Source: a virus
IMG/VR virus record: IMGVR_UViG_3300001419_000031
Coordinates: 1-29,064 of that record
Reading direction: 5' to 3' (one strand)
DNA length: 29,064 bases
The notes beneath the pieces were generated by a model that had not been told where the DNA came from, made no database searches, and saw nothing but the letters and a program-made list of their open reading frames with translations. This document shows positions 15,215 through 23,669 of this stretch, piece after piece; positions within the stretch are counted from its first letter, which is position 1; each line of letters opens with the position of its first letter. The position numbers and the translations under genes were made by a program.

Positions 15215-15630
15215 CGTATCAGACAGTCGAGACCAGCCTTCGCACAATGGTGCGCGATCGCATTGAGACGCCAACGAGCGTCCCGGTCGCATATCCGAAC
15301 GCGCGGTTCACGCCTCCACGCAGTGCCTCAAACAGAGAACTGCCGTGGATGCGTATGGCTGTGATTTACACAGACCGGGACGACATCTACGCACAGGGCC
15401 GCCGCACCATTACCGGCCGACTTGTCGTATCTGTGTTCGTTCCGGTAGACTCAGGAACCGCTCGGCTGCTTGAGCTTTCGCAATCCATTGTGGATGCGAT
15501 CGAGCAGGGCGACGCTGGTTCGGTCCAGTTCTTTTCTCCAGCCTTGCAGCGCGTCGAGCTGTCATCGAACGAAGCCGCCGGATGGTTGCAAGCTAACGTG
15601 TCCGCAAACTTCTTCGCAGACGAGGTCTAA
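15211..15630 (+). CDS. Tail terminator protein (DUF4128-like)
   Basis: The 139-residue product has an N-terminal helix, VPVAYPNARFTPP (about 24-36), LPWMRMAVIYTD, and a ferredoxin-like alternation of strands and helices ending with LQANVSANFFAD. This resembles phage tail terminators of the DUF4128 type, which cap the finished tail tube and join it to the head. It lies directly before the tail tube gene, the canonical position. ATGA overlap with the preceding gene. Confidence 0.75.
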   Translation: MTYQTVETSLRTMVRDRIETPTSVPVAYPNARFTPPRSASNRELPWMRMAVIYTDRDDIYAQGRRTITGRLVVSVFVPVDSGTARLLELSQSIVDAIEQGDAGSVQFFSPALQRVELSSNEAAGWLQANVSANFFADEV

Positions 15631-15633
15631 CCC

Positions 15634-16899
15634 ATGGCGTCAGTTCGCGCTATCTACATCGGCGGCGGTCAGAGTGGCTCGGTTGTTCCGTCCACCACTG
15701 CTTCCGATTACATCGAAACGCTCTTCACGTCGGAAGGCGTTGCTGCTGTCGCGCAGACGACGCAGGACGACACCTTCAGCGCGAGCCGTCAGCCGCGCGG
15801 TTCGGTCCGCACGGGCTTCAACGTCGGCGGCCCGCTGAATGGCCGACTGCGATACGGCGCCTACGACCACATCATGGAGTCGGCGCTGTTCTCGCCGAAC
15901 TGGGCCACGCTCCAGACGGTCAGCGGTTCCGGCGTCAAGAAGATCTCCGCCAACATCACCGTCGATCACAGCGCGAAGACCATTGTCGCTGCGACCAACA
16001 CGCCGTTCACGGGACTGGCTGTCGGCGACTGGATCCGCCTTGAGAAGGACGGCTACCAGAACGACGGCATCTGCCTGCGGATCAGCACTTGGACCGACGC
16101 CAGCAACATCGTCTACGACTCGTGGTCGAAGCTGCCGACCACGGACGCCGGCTCCGAGACTGGTGTGACTGTTCGCGCCGGCGAGCGCATCACTGTCGGC
16201 ACGACTGACCGCCTGCACACCTACGTCAAGAAGCTGTCGCAGGTCACCGTGGACAGCTATCAGGCGTTCCTCGGCTGTCAGTTCGACCAGTTCGGCATCA
16301 GCCTGTCGCCGGGCGATCTGTCGTCCTTCTCGACGCAGGTGCGCGGCCGCAAGCTGGTCCCGGACTTCACTGGTGACTTCAACCTCGACACCAACGGCGA
16401 TCTCGTCGCGTCTGGCGGCGCGAACATCCAGATCGACACCTACACCGCCAGCGGCTACACTGCGGCGCCGTCAACGTCGGTGCTCAGCACTGCCACGAAT
16501 ACGGGCGGCTCGATCATGATCGACGGCGAGCCGTCGCTGGTCGTGTCGAACTTCGACTTCAACCTCGCCAACAACATCCAGGGCGAACAGACGATCTTCG
16601 TGTTCGGTGACTACGCAGTCGAGCCGGGCGTCGTTGGTCTGACGGGCAACCTGAACGCGATCTTCGCCGGCACTGACCTGCTGGAGAAGTTCGTGAACGA
16701 CCAGAGCGCGCGGCTGGCCTGCTACATCACCGGCACGGACGACAAGGGATACATCTTCGATGTCCCGAACGTCCGGCTTGGTGGCGGCGAGTCTGGCTTC
16801 AACAACGACGCGCTCGTTCGGCTCGGGTTCACTTGGTCGGCCGAAGTCGATGCGACCACGAGCCGAGCGTTCCAGGTGGTTCGCTTTGACGCGAGCTGA
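15634..16899 (+). CDS. Major tail tube protein
   Basis: The 421-residue, beta-rich protein shows GGPLNGRLRYGAYDHIMESALF (about 64-84, broken here as a landmark only), a later tube-like repeat with DFNLANNIQGEQ, and GLTGNLNAIFAGTDLLEKFV. It stacks in rings to form the tail lumen. Between about 110 and 172 lies a small beta-domain with TGLAVGDWIRLEKDG, of the kind often inserted in tube proteins. GAGG at 15622-15625 may serve as ribosome-binding site. The protein is longer than minimal tube proteins, consistent with the insertion. It is followed by the chaperone genes as expected. Confidence 0.82.
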   Translation: MASVRAIYIGGGQSGSVVPSTTASDYIETLFTSEGVAAVAQTTQDDTFSASRQPRGSVRTGFNVGGPLNGRLRYGAYDHIMESALFSPNWATLQTVSGSGVKKISANITVDHSAKTIVAATNTPFTGLAVGDWIRLEKDGYQNDGICLRISTWTDASNIVYDSWSKLPTTDAGSETGVTVRAGERITVGTTDRLHTYVKKLSQVTVDSYQAFLGCQFDQFGISLSPGDLSSFSTQVRGRKLVPDFTGDFNLDTNGDLVASGGANIQIDTYTASGYTAAPSTSVLSTATNTGGSIMIDGEPSLVVSNFDFNLANNIQGEQTIFVFGDYAVEPGVVGLTGNLNAIFAGTDLLEKFVNDQSARLACYITGTDDKGYIFDVPNVRLGGGESGFNNDALVRLGFTWSAEVDATTSRAFQVVRFDAS

Positions 16900-16920
16900 T
16901 CTGGCCGGTAAGAGATAGGC

Positions 16921-17322
16921 ATGGTCAATATCTTCAAGAGCAGGATCTCCGACAAGGCCCGTGATGAGGGACGCTGGTTCACGTTCGTGGATGGCACGAA
17001 GTGGAAGTTGGCGTCGATGTCGAGTCCTGCTTTCGTTGAGTGCCTTGCGAAGCTCAGGGAGCCGCACGCCGGTCTGCTGGCGGCGGCTCCTGACAGCGAA
17101 GAGGCCAACAAGATTCGACACAAGTCGATGATCCAGGCCATTGCCGAAGTGATCGTGAAGGACTGGAACGTCGAGGATGAGAAGGGGCCAATGTCCTGCA
17201 ACCCGAAGAACATCCTTCGCATCCTCGAAGACAGCGGCTTTGACGCGCACACCGCGTTCGTCATTCGCAGCTGCTCTGACTCGATGCACTACACGGTCGC
17301 GAGGGTAGACTCGGGAAACTGA
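16921..17322 (+). CDS. Tail assembly chaperone, G-type (zero-frame product)
   Basis: The 133-residue protein is mostly helical with some strands near the N-terminus (GRWFTFVDGTKWKLASM). It sits between tail tube and tape measure, where the lambda G-type chaperone lies. Its last codons are TCG GGA AAC TGA, so the stop immediately follows a GGGAAAC slippery heptamer. Most ribosomes should make this short form; a fraction should shift to -1 and add the T-type extension. The chaperone coats the tape measure during tail assembly. The family has little sequence conservation, so the call depends on position, length and frameshift signal. Confidence 0.8.
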   Translation: MVNIFKSRISDKARDEGRWFTFVDGTKWKLASMSSPAFVECLAKLREPHAGLLAAAPDSEEANKIRHKSMIQAIAEVIVKDWNVEDEKGPMSCNPKNILRILEDSGFDAHTAFVIRSCSDSMHYTVARVDSGN

Positions 17323-17369
17323 CTAGATGGCTCGATTGGCACATGCAACATGCGCCGAACGGGCCATCT
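17313..17369 (+). promoter_or_regulatory. Programmed -1 frameshift signal (slippery site plus stem-loop)
   Basis: GGGAAAC (17313-17319) is read in frame as G GGA AAC, a canonical X XXY YYZ heptamer, directly before the zero-frame TGA (17320-17322). After a five-base spacer a stem-loop runs from 17325 to 17369: 17325-17334 with 17360-17369, 17336-17340 with 17354-17358, and 17342-17345 with 17349-17352, around a three-base loop. That is 19 pairs (two of them U-G) and two single mismatches. The -1 frame is open from the heptamer into the next frame. Confidence 0.9.
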
Positions 17370-17648
17370 GACATCCGAGATTGGGCGGCTGCGACATACG
17401 CAGCTCCCCACCTTCACTCGCCGCTATCGTCCTATCCAAGCCTGCCGGATCACCTGATGCCGGTGGTCGAGGCTTGGATGACAATGCAGGGGCTGGAAGG
17501 CGGTATCAGGCCGTCAGATATCGTCGCCCATCTTGACGCTGTCGGTGTAGAATCACCAAGCGAGCGCCGGCGGATATACTTCGGGGTGATGGTCCTTGAA
17601 GGCAAGTCTCGGCAGCACCGCGCCCAGTCCATGCGGCAGAAGAACTGA
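17319..17648 (+). CDS. Tail assembly chaperone, T-type extension (made by -1 frameshift)
   Basis: The -1 frame gives eight linking residues (LTRWLDWH) and then 101 residues to the stop at 17646-17648. The complete GT-type fusion would be 242 residues. The extension contains SLPDHLMPVVEAWMTMQG (mid part) and a basic C-terminal tail with ESPSERRRIYFG. An ATG at 17343 is in this frame, but it lies inside the stem and has no Shine-Dalgarno sequence, so separate initiation seems unlikely. The T part in lambda-type systems recruits tail tube subunits to the tape measure. The stop overlaps the tape measure start as TGATG. Confidence 0.8.
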   Translation: MTRWLDWHMQHAPNGPSDIRDWAAATYAAPHLHSPLSSYPSLPDHLMPVVEAWMTMQGLEGGIRPSDIVAHLDAVGVESPSERRRIYFGVMVLEGKSRQHRAQSMRQKN

Positions 17649-20600
17649 TGGCTGAGATCCGCGAAAGCATTGTCCTTGAGGTCAAGTCAGAGGGCGCGCA
17701 GCAGAGCGCGCAGCAGCTGACGTTTGCGTTTGACAAACTTTCAGACGAACTCGCCAACACAGAGAAGAAACTTGACGGGGCATCAAGTGCCAGCGATGAG
17801 CTATCAAGAGCTGAGAAGAAGCTTGGCGACGAAGCCGGCAAAGCCACCAAGGCAGTAAAGCAGCAGAGGGATGAGCTTGGTCGCTTTGTTGGCGGGGCCA
17901 ACCAAGCAGGACGATCTCTTGATGTCTTCTCAAGGAGGTTCCGCGAGACAGCAAACAGAGCCAGAGAAGCCGTCGGCCCTCTGACTCGCATCGCGTCGCT
18001 GTTCGCCGGCGGCCTTGGTGTGCGGGCTGTCTCGGATAGCCTTGCCTCGTTTGATCGTGGTCTGTCGCAGGTCCAGGCCATCTCGCGCGCAACGGTGCCA
18101 GAGCTTGAGCGCATCAGGCAGGTATCGCTCGACCTCGGCGCCGCAACCAGCAAGTCAGCCAGCGAGGCGCTGCAAGGTGCTGTCGAGCTCGCGCGCGCTG
18201 GCTTCTCAGCGGTCGAAGTCCCGCAGGCTCTGCCGGCCACGCTCAACCTGTCGGTCACGGCCGGCCTCGACCTTGCGCGTGCGTCCGAGATCGCTGCGAA
18301 CGCCATCCGTCAGTTCGCGCTGAACGCCGACGACACGGTGCGCGTGACCGACGCGCTGACCGTCGTCGCGAACAACGCGAGCACGGACGTGCAGCAGCTC
18401 GCCGATGCGCTCGGGTTCGCGGGTCCGCTGGCTGCGTCGTTCGGCCTTGACATTGAGCAGACGGCCGCAGCACTTGGTGCGATCAGCGACGGCGGCATCA
18501 AGGCGAGCCGCGCAGGCACCGGCCTTGCCGGCATCCTTCGTCGGTTGGTCGATCCGAGCAAGGAGGCCCGGCAGGAGTTCGATCGGATCGGCATCGCGAT
18601 TCAGGATCTGGACCCGCGCACGAACGACTTCGCGAACGTCGTCGATCGTCTCGGCGAGGCATATCGGAACGGTGCCGACTTCACTCAGATCTTCGAGGCC
18701 GAGCAGATCGCGGCTGCGATCGTGCTGGCTCGTCTGGAGGAACGCTACGACTCGCTGTTGACCAAGCAACGCGAGAGCACTGATGCTGCCGGCGAGCAGG
18801 CCGATGCGTTCGGTCGCGACCTGCAAGGTGCGTTCGATCGGTTCGGCTCAACGCTCGAAGCTATCACGCTGAAGGCTGGTGACCAGGGACTCGGGCTCGC
18901 ACTCAAGCAGGTCACCGAGTTCGGCATCGAGACGTTGCAGGTGCTGGGTGGGTTGGATGACTCCAGCCGAGACGTAAGCGACGGCGCGCAGCTGGCAGCG
19001 TCCGCAATTGAAGGCGTTGGCGTTGCTCTTGGCGCGCTCCTGGCTCTGTCTGGTGGAGCCGCGCTGATTGCATCTTTGGCAAACCCGTTCGTGGCTGCCG
19101 CTGCCGCTGTCGGCGTGCTTGTGACCGCCGTCAGGAGTGCGTCGAGAGAACTCAAGGAGCTTGAGCAATCTTCTGTAGACGTATCCAACTCAATCGAGAC
19201 CGCAATCAAGAACTCAGCGGAATTCGCAGCTGAACTTGAAAAGCTGAGTCGGATTGGAGGCCTCCGCTTTGAGGCTCAAACGTCCCAAGATACTGAGCGA
19301 TTCCTGACTACGCTCATCAACCGGACCGTCCAGCTTGCTGATGAGACAAGGAGGCTAGCTGCTGATCCAAGCGCGCGACTGATTGTCAACAGCTTCTCCG
19401 ATCTCAACAACCAGATTCAAGAAGCAGAAGACAATGTAAATAGCCTTCAGCGCCAGCTTAGTGGCCTCCTTGATATTGGACCGCCGAGAGAAGAGTTCGG
19501 TGGCGAGCTTGATCTGTTTGTCAGGCAAACCACCAAACTAAGGAAGGAGATAGTAGACGCGAAAGCGGAGCTTGACATCCTTGTCGGTTCTGCCCGTCAG
19601 TCGCGTGGGATCACTTTCATTCCGATTGGCGAAGACATCCGTCTTATCGCTGAGCAGGCTGGACTTCTCGACCAGCTCGCGGAAGCGGAAAAGCGAGCCA
19701 CTGAAGGAGCGACCACGCTTGAGGACCGCGTCAGCCTTCTGACCACAGCGCAGGAGCGGCTTTCAGCATCGCTCGACCAAGTCAATGGCAAGAGCCGCGA
19801 GGCTGCCAAGGCTGCCGGCGAAGCCGCAGATGCGACCAACAGGCAGGCCGAAGCAGCTAGGGAGCTCGCCGATCAGCAAGCCCGCCAGCAGTTCGACGCA
19901 TCCATCGCAGGCCTGCGCCAGCAGATTGAGCTGATCGAGAGTCGCACCAAGGCGCTCCGCGACGCCGGCGCCGAGCAGGGCCGGTTCCTTGATGTCTTGC
20001 GCGAACAAGAGAACGAGGACGCGACGCGCACGCTTGCGTTGCAGGAGATCGCACGGCTGGAATCGCAGAACGTCGAGATCACCGAAGAGCGGACGCAGGC
20101 CATCTTCGATCAGGCTGCCGCGCTTGTCGCCGCTCAGTCCGGTCAGCAGGCGCTGATCGAAGCCTTGCGCGACGAGTTCCGCGAACGCGAGAAGCTGGAC
20201 CGCGCAGCCGGACGCGGTGCGTCGCGAGCTCGTGAGCGTGACTTCGACGCCGAGCAAGCGCAGCGCCGAGCCGCTCAGGCTCAAGAGCAAGCCGAAGCCA
20301 TCGCACGCGGTCTCCAGCTTGAGGCACTGTCCTACAGCCGGACTCGCGAGGAGGTCGAGCGCCTGCGGCTTGAGGAGCAGCTGCGTGGCACCGAAGTCTC
20401 GGAGAACCTCAAGGACGAGATCCGGCTGATCCAGCAACAGACGGAAGAGATCCGCGCCAGTCGCGAGGCCGCTGCCGCCATCGGGTCATCGCTTGCCGGC
20501 GGAGTCGGTGACGCGCTCCGCACTCTGCGAGAATCCGGCAGCGGTGCCGATGCGCTCATCGCTGGACTTCAGGGCGTCAGCGATCGGATCTTCCAGGCCA

Positions 20601-21226
20601 GCATCTCGCAGATCGAGCAGGCGCTCACGTCGGTCTTCACGGACTTCTTCGATGCACCGACGACTGGCGAGTCCCTGATCGTCGCTGCCGTAGGGCGCGT
20701 AGAAGCCGCTGTGCGCTCCTCTGCTGCGTTCGGCGGGGTAGGCGGAGTGGGAGTCGGCGTTGGCGGCGAGGCGGCTGATGGTGGCTTCTACGGGCCTCCT
20801 GTGCCTGCTGGCTTTGGCGCTGCCGGCGGCGGTGGCGGTGTGGTCGCTGGAGCTCAGGCTGGCGGATTCATCGGGCCGCCGATGACCGCTGCCGCATCAG
20901 GCGGGCTCTATGGGCCGCCAGTGCCGGATGGATTCCAGTTCGCCGGCGCGCAAGCACAGCCGTCCTTCTGGGACAGCTTCACCAGCAACCTCGGCACTGC
21001 CTTCGCCGGCGCGGCGATCTCGTTCGCGTTCAGCCTTGCTGCCAGCAGGCGTTCCGGTGACGGTCCTGAGCGCGCGCCCGGGTTCGGCGTGATTGGCCTT
21101 GAGGACCGCTTCGGCAGAGGCACCTACAACGACAACCGGAACGTCACGAACATCATCTCGCCGACGCCGCGCATCGCGCAGCAGAACTTCCGGCAGCAGG
21201 CCGAGCAACGACTTCGGCGATTCTGA
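17648..21226 (+). CDS. Tail tape measure protein (TP901 type)
   Basis: The 1192-residue protein sets tail length. An N-terminal coiled coil (about 10-70) precedes a TP901-type core (about 135-310) with LSQVQAISRATVPELERI, many Ala-rich helices and GIKASRAGTGLAGILRRL. A hydrophobic stretch (about 462-496) is a candidate membrane-active segment used during DNA entry. Long coiled coils (about 500-930) follow. The C-terminus has Gly-rich linkers with three GPP repeats at residues 1045, 1072 and 1085. With about 0.15 nm per residue, the tail would be near 180 nm long. Sections at about 17650-17960 and 19130-19680 are less GC-rich than the rest, hinting at recombination. Confidence 0.92.
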   Translation: MAEIRESIVLEVKSEGAQQSAQQLTFAFDKLSDELANTEKKLDGASSASDELSRAEKKLGDEAGKATKAVKQQRDELGRFVGGANQAGRSLDVFSRRFRETANRAREAVGPLTRIASLFAGGLGVRAVSDSLASFDRGLSQVQAISRATVPELERIRQVSLDLGAATSKSASEALQGAVELARAGFSAVEVPQALPATLNLSVTAGLDLARASEIAANAIRQFALNADDTVRVTDALTVVANNASTDVQQLADALGFAGPLAASFGLDIEQTAAALGAISDGGIKASRAGTGLAGILRRLVDPSKEARQEFDRIGIAIQDLDPRTNDFANVVDRLGEAYRNGADFTQIFEAEQIAAAIVLARLEERYDSLLTKQRESTDAAGEQADAFGRDLQGAFDRFGSTLEAITLKAGDQGLGLALKQVTEFGIETLQVLGGLDDSSRDVSDGAQLAASAIEGVGVALGALLALSGGAALIASLANPFVAAAAAVGVLVTAVRSASRELKELEQSSVDVSNSIETAIKNSAEFAAELEKLSRIGGLRFEAQTSQDTERFLTTLINRTVQLADETRRLAADPSARLIVNSFSDLNNQIQEAEDNVNSLQRQLSGLLDIGPPREEFGGELDLFVRQTTKLRKEIVDAKAELDILVGSARQSRGITFIPIGEDIRLIAEQAGLLDQLAEAEKRATEGATTLEDRVSLLTTAQERLSASLDQVNGKSREAAKAAGEAADATNRQAEAARELADQQARQQFDASIAGLRQQIELIESRTKALRDAGAEQGRFLDVLREQENEDATRTLALQEIARLESQNVEITEERTQAIFDQAAALVAAQSGQQALIEALRDEFREREKLDRAAGRGASRARERDFDAEQAQRRAAQAQEQAEAIARGLQLEALSYSRTREEVERLRLEEQLRGTEVSENLKDEIRLIQQQTEEIRASREAAAAIGSSLAGGVGDALRTLRESGSGADALIAGLQGVSDRIFQASISQIEQALTSVFTDFFDAPTTGESLIVAAVGRVEAAVRSSAAFGGVGGVGVGVGGEAADGGFYGPPVPAGFGAAGGGGGVVAGAQAGGFIGPPMTAAASGGLYGPPVPDGFQFAGAQAQPSFWDSFTSNLGTAFAGAAISFAFSLAASRRSGDGPERAPGFGVIGLEDRFGRGTYNDNRNVTNIISPTPRIAQQNFRQQAEQRLRRF

Positions 21227-22284
21227 TGGCATTTCACGACACAGCCTTCCTTCCCGTCGAATACAGCTACGGCTCTGCCGGCGGGCCGAGTCACGAGACG
21301 GTCATCCAGCAGACGCCGAACGGGCGCTCGCTGCGGATCGCGCGATCGGACGATCCGATCATGCGCTACCAGATCGACCTGCGCGTGCTCGATGAGAACC
21401 ACATCAGGATCGGTCCGCTCATCAACTTCGTGCGCGCGCGGCGAGGATCGCTTCACGGCTTCCGGTTGCTCGACTTCGCCGATCACTCGACGAACACCAC
21501 GCACATCGGCCAGATCGACGTGGACGACCTCGATGCTCGGCACGAGCTCGGCATCGGCGACGGGACGCAGGCCGTCTACTCGCTGATCAAGATCTACACG
21601 GACTCCGGCGAGTCTGTGACCCGTCGCATCGAAAAGCCGATGCGCGTCGCCGAAGCGAACACGATCAGCAAGATCTCGTGGCTGGCAAACGCCACGCGCA
21701 CCGTGTGGGTCTGGGTTGATGGCACGCTGAAGACTGAGGGCACGCACTACACCGTCGATTACGCGAACGGCAAGATCACGTTCGTGACTCCGCCCGCTCT
21801 CGGCGAGTCCGTTAAGTGGGCCGGATACTTTGCGGTGCCTGTCTTCTTCGGCCCGGAGGTGGACAAGTTCCTGCGGATTTCTGCGAGCAGCTACGCGGAG
21901 CGGCAGACTGACACCATCACGATGATCGAGACGAAGCAGGACACGGCATACTTGGCAATGGAGCGAGATCCACGAGGTGCAAAGCGTTGGGTTGTTTCTG
22001 CGTCCACCGTCGTTCACCAGCTCAGCTTCTACGATGGGCAAGTCCAGCTGTTCAATGCGGACGCCGTCGGAGCCAGCATCGACATCCATATGCCGGAGGC
22101 CGCCGACTGGATGCTAGGAGGGCCGCTGTTCTTCATCGGCAACAACGGCTCCACCGAGAACCTCGTCGTCAAGACCTACGGCGGTGCTGCCACGCTCTTC
22201 ACTCTCGGGCCTAGCGCGTCCGTCTCGATGTTCCTCTGCCCGGATGGTTCCGGCGGATATGACTGGGTCATCGTGAACGCATGA
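21226..22284 (+). CDS. Distal tail protein, DUF2460 (GTA gp12-like) with extra beta-domain
   Basis: The 352-residue protein begins with a DUF2460 domain (about 1-235). Landmarks are FHDTAFLPVEYSYGS, RSLRIARSDDPIMRYQID, ARRGSLHGFRLLDFADHS and YTVDYANGKITFVTPP, all close to the GTA gp12 family that forms the ring between tail tube and hub. Residues 254-352 are an extra beta-rich domain not usual in the family (with IDIHMPEAADWMLGGPLFF). A similar unit seems to form the next gene. TGATG with the tape measure and ATGA with the next gene show coupled translation. Confidence 0.88.
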   Translation: MAFHDTAFLPVEYSYGSAGGPSHETVIQQTPNGRSLRIARSDDPIMRYQIDLRVLDENHIRIGPLINFVRARRGSLHGFRLLDFADHSTNTTHIGQIDVDDLDARHELGIGDGTQAVYSLIKIYTDSGESVTRRIEKPMRVAEANTISKISWLANATRTVWVWVDGTLKTEGTHYTVDYANGKITFVTPPALGESVKWAGYFAVPVFFGPEVDKFLRISASSYAERQTDTITMIETKQDTAYLAMERDPRGAKRWVVSASTVVHQLSFYDGQVQLFNADAVGASIDIHMPEAADWMLGGPLFFIGNNGSTENLVVKTYGGAATLFTLGPSASVSMFLCPDGSGGYDWVIVNA

Positions 22285-22709
22285 AGACCACGCGCGCAGC
22301 AGCTGAGTTTGGCGGCGCGGCTCGCTGGCTGAACCAGACAACGCAGGACCGCAGGGTTCACCCTGCGCACTACCGGCTCTACGTCGTGAGCACGGCCGGA
22401 TCGGGTGACATCATTGACCTCGTGCTGCCGTCCGTTGAGGAGGCGCACAAGATGCTCGCCGGCACCACGCTCTACGCGCTGAACCGTGGCATCCAGGGCA
22501 ACCTGCGCTTCAAGCTGGCGTCGGGCTACTACTGGAACTTCACCGGCTCAGTCTGGCAGGGCACAGCGACCAGCGCGTGCCTGATCGGTCCAGGCTACAT
22601 CGGCAAGGCCGTCTACTTCGGCAGGCCAGCGTCCGGCGTGCCCGTGGACATGACGGACTTCCGCTGCTTCAAGCTGCAATCCAACACCCGCATCATGACC
22701 ATCGGATGA
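22281..22709 (+). CDS. Beta-rich tail tip protein, related to the DUF2460 extension
   Basis: The 142-residue product contains IIDLVLPSVEEAHKMLAGTT (about 38-57), which aligns by eye with the extension of the preceding protein (IDIHMPEAADWMLGG), including the following N-G-N-L-K pattern. It lies between the DUF2460 and DUF2163 genes, where RcGTA has no gene. ATGA overlaps on both sides. A baseplate accessory or host-contact role is likely by position; no named family is recognised. Confidence 0.6.
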   Translation: MKTTRAAAEFGGAARWLNQTTQDRRVHPAHYRLYVVSTAGSGDIIDLVLPSVEEAHKMLAGTTLYALNRGIQGNLRFKLASGYYWNFTGSVWQGTATSACLIGPGYIGKAVYFGRPASGVPVDMTDFRCFKLQSNTRIMTIG

Positions 22710-23665
22710 TTGACGTTCCCGCAGCACTGGTTCCGAGTCGCGCGTCGAGGTCGCTACAGATCTCGAAGTGCTATGCGATCATCGCGGTCAACGCGACGAC
22801 TCAGCTGCGCTGGGATCTAACGGACAACCAGCACGACATCCTGACCGTCGGATCGGACGGTTCGGTTGTCACGTATCAGGCTGCGAACGTCGTCGTCTCT
22901 CAGCCTCGCCGGCGTCAGTCGGGGATTCGATCAAACTCTGCCGAGATACAGATCGGGCTTGATGACCTGACCGGCGTCACCAAGGCCGACATCGACAAGG
23001 ACCTGCTGATCGGCGCGCGCGTCGTTGAGCTTGAGGTCGATGCGCTGCACCCGTGGATCTTCCACCGTCGGTTCTCGTGGTATGTCTCGGACGTTCGACA
23101 CGGCAAGGGCGTCGCGATCTTGTCGCTTGTCGGCATCAGCTCGAAGTTCCAGTCAATGGTCGGCGAGTCGATCACGACGCGCTGCCAGAACAAGTTCTTC
23201 AACTTCAACTGCAACAACGGCAACTCGCTGTCGTCGGTGCTTGAGGGCGGCACGCAGAAGTTCGGGTTCCGCGAATACAAGACAGCATCCGATCCGACGT
23301 ATCTGGGTCGGCGTCGCGTGCGGATCATGGAGGACGCCGACACGTTCCCAACCGACAGCCTGACGGCGGCTGATTGGTGGGCGCACGGCACGCTCAAGTT
23401 CGTCAGCGGCCCAGCTGCCGGCCAGATCGTCTACGTGGAAGCCAACGACCAGCCGTTCACGTCTGGCGGATTCCTATACTGCGACCTGACGCTAGCAACT
23501 CCGCTGGCGTTCAATCCGACATCGGGCAACGACCTAGAGCTGCGCGTCGGCTGCGGGCGGTATCTGGCTGTCTGCCGTGACAAGTTCAGCAACCTTGACA
23601 ACTTCCGTGGAGATCGCGACGTTGCCGGATCGGACAACCTCCAGCGCACGCCGTCTGCCGATTGA
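22706..23665 (+). CDS. Tail hub protein, DUF2163/BR0599 (GTA gp13-like), probable Fe-S binder
   Basis: The 319-residue protein has an N-terminal DUF2163 domain (about 1-150) and a C-terminal BR0599-type domain ending in LRVGCGRYLAVCRDKFSNLDNF. Four cysteines follow a C-x8-C (160, 169) and C-x6-C (283, 290) arrangement, like the [4Fe-4S]-binding tail tip protein L of lambda. It forms the hub through which the tape measure and DNA leave. ATG 22706 makes an ATGA overlap and gives the natural IDVPAAL start. The protein is complete. Fe-S binding is inferred from spacing and family. Confidence 0.88.
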   Translation: MIDVPAALVPSRASRSLQISKCYAIIAVNATTQLRWDLTDNQHDILTVGSDGSVVTYQAANVVVSQPRRRQSGIRSNSAEIQIGLDDLTGVTKADIDKDLLIGARVVELEVDALHPWIFHRRFSWYVSDVRHGKGVAILSLVGISSKFQSMVGESITTRCQNKFFNFNCNNGNSLSSVLEGGTQKFGFREYKTASDPTYLGRRRVRIMEDADTFPTDSLTAADWWAHGTLKFVSGPAAGQIVYVEANDQPFTSGGFLYCDLTLATPLAFNPTSGNDLELRVGCGRYLAVCRDKFSNLDNFRGDRDVAGSDNLQRTPSAD

Positions 23666-23669
23666 CATC

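Noticed and set aside
16471-17289. 272-codon minus-strand frame opposite tail tube and chaperone genes
   Set aside because: It crosses two plus-strand genes and their gap and shows no domain. It is explained by GC-rich codon bias.
17343-17648. Independent gene starting at ATG 17343
   Set aside because: The ATG lies inside the stem-loop without a Shine-Dalgarno sequence, and the frame is open back to a perfect slippery site. A frameshift product explains it better.
21124-22089. 321-codon minus-strand frame opposite the DUF2460 gene
   Set aside because: The plus strand is a clear DUF2460 protein. The antisense frame has no start context or motif.
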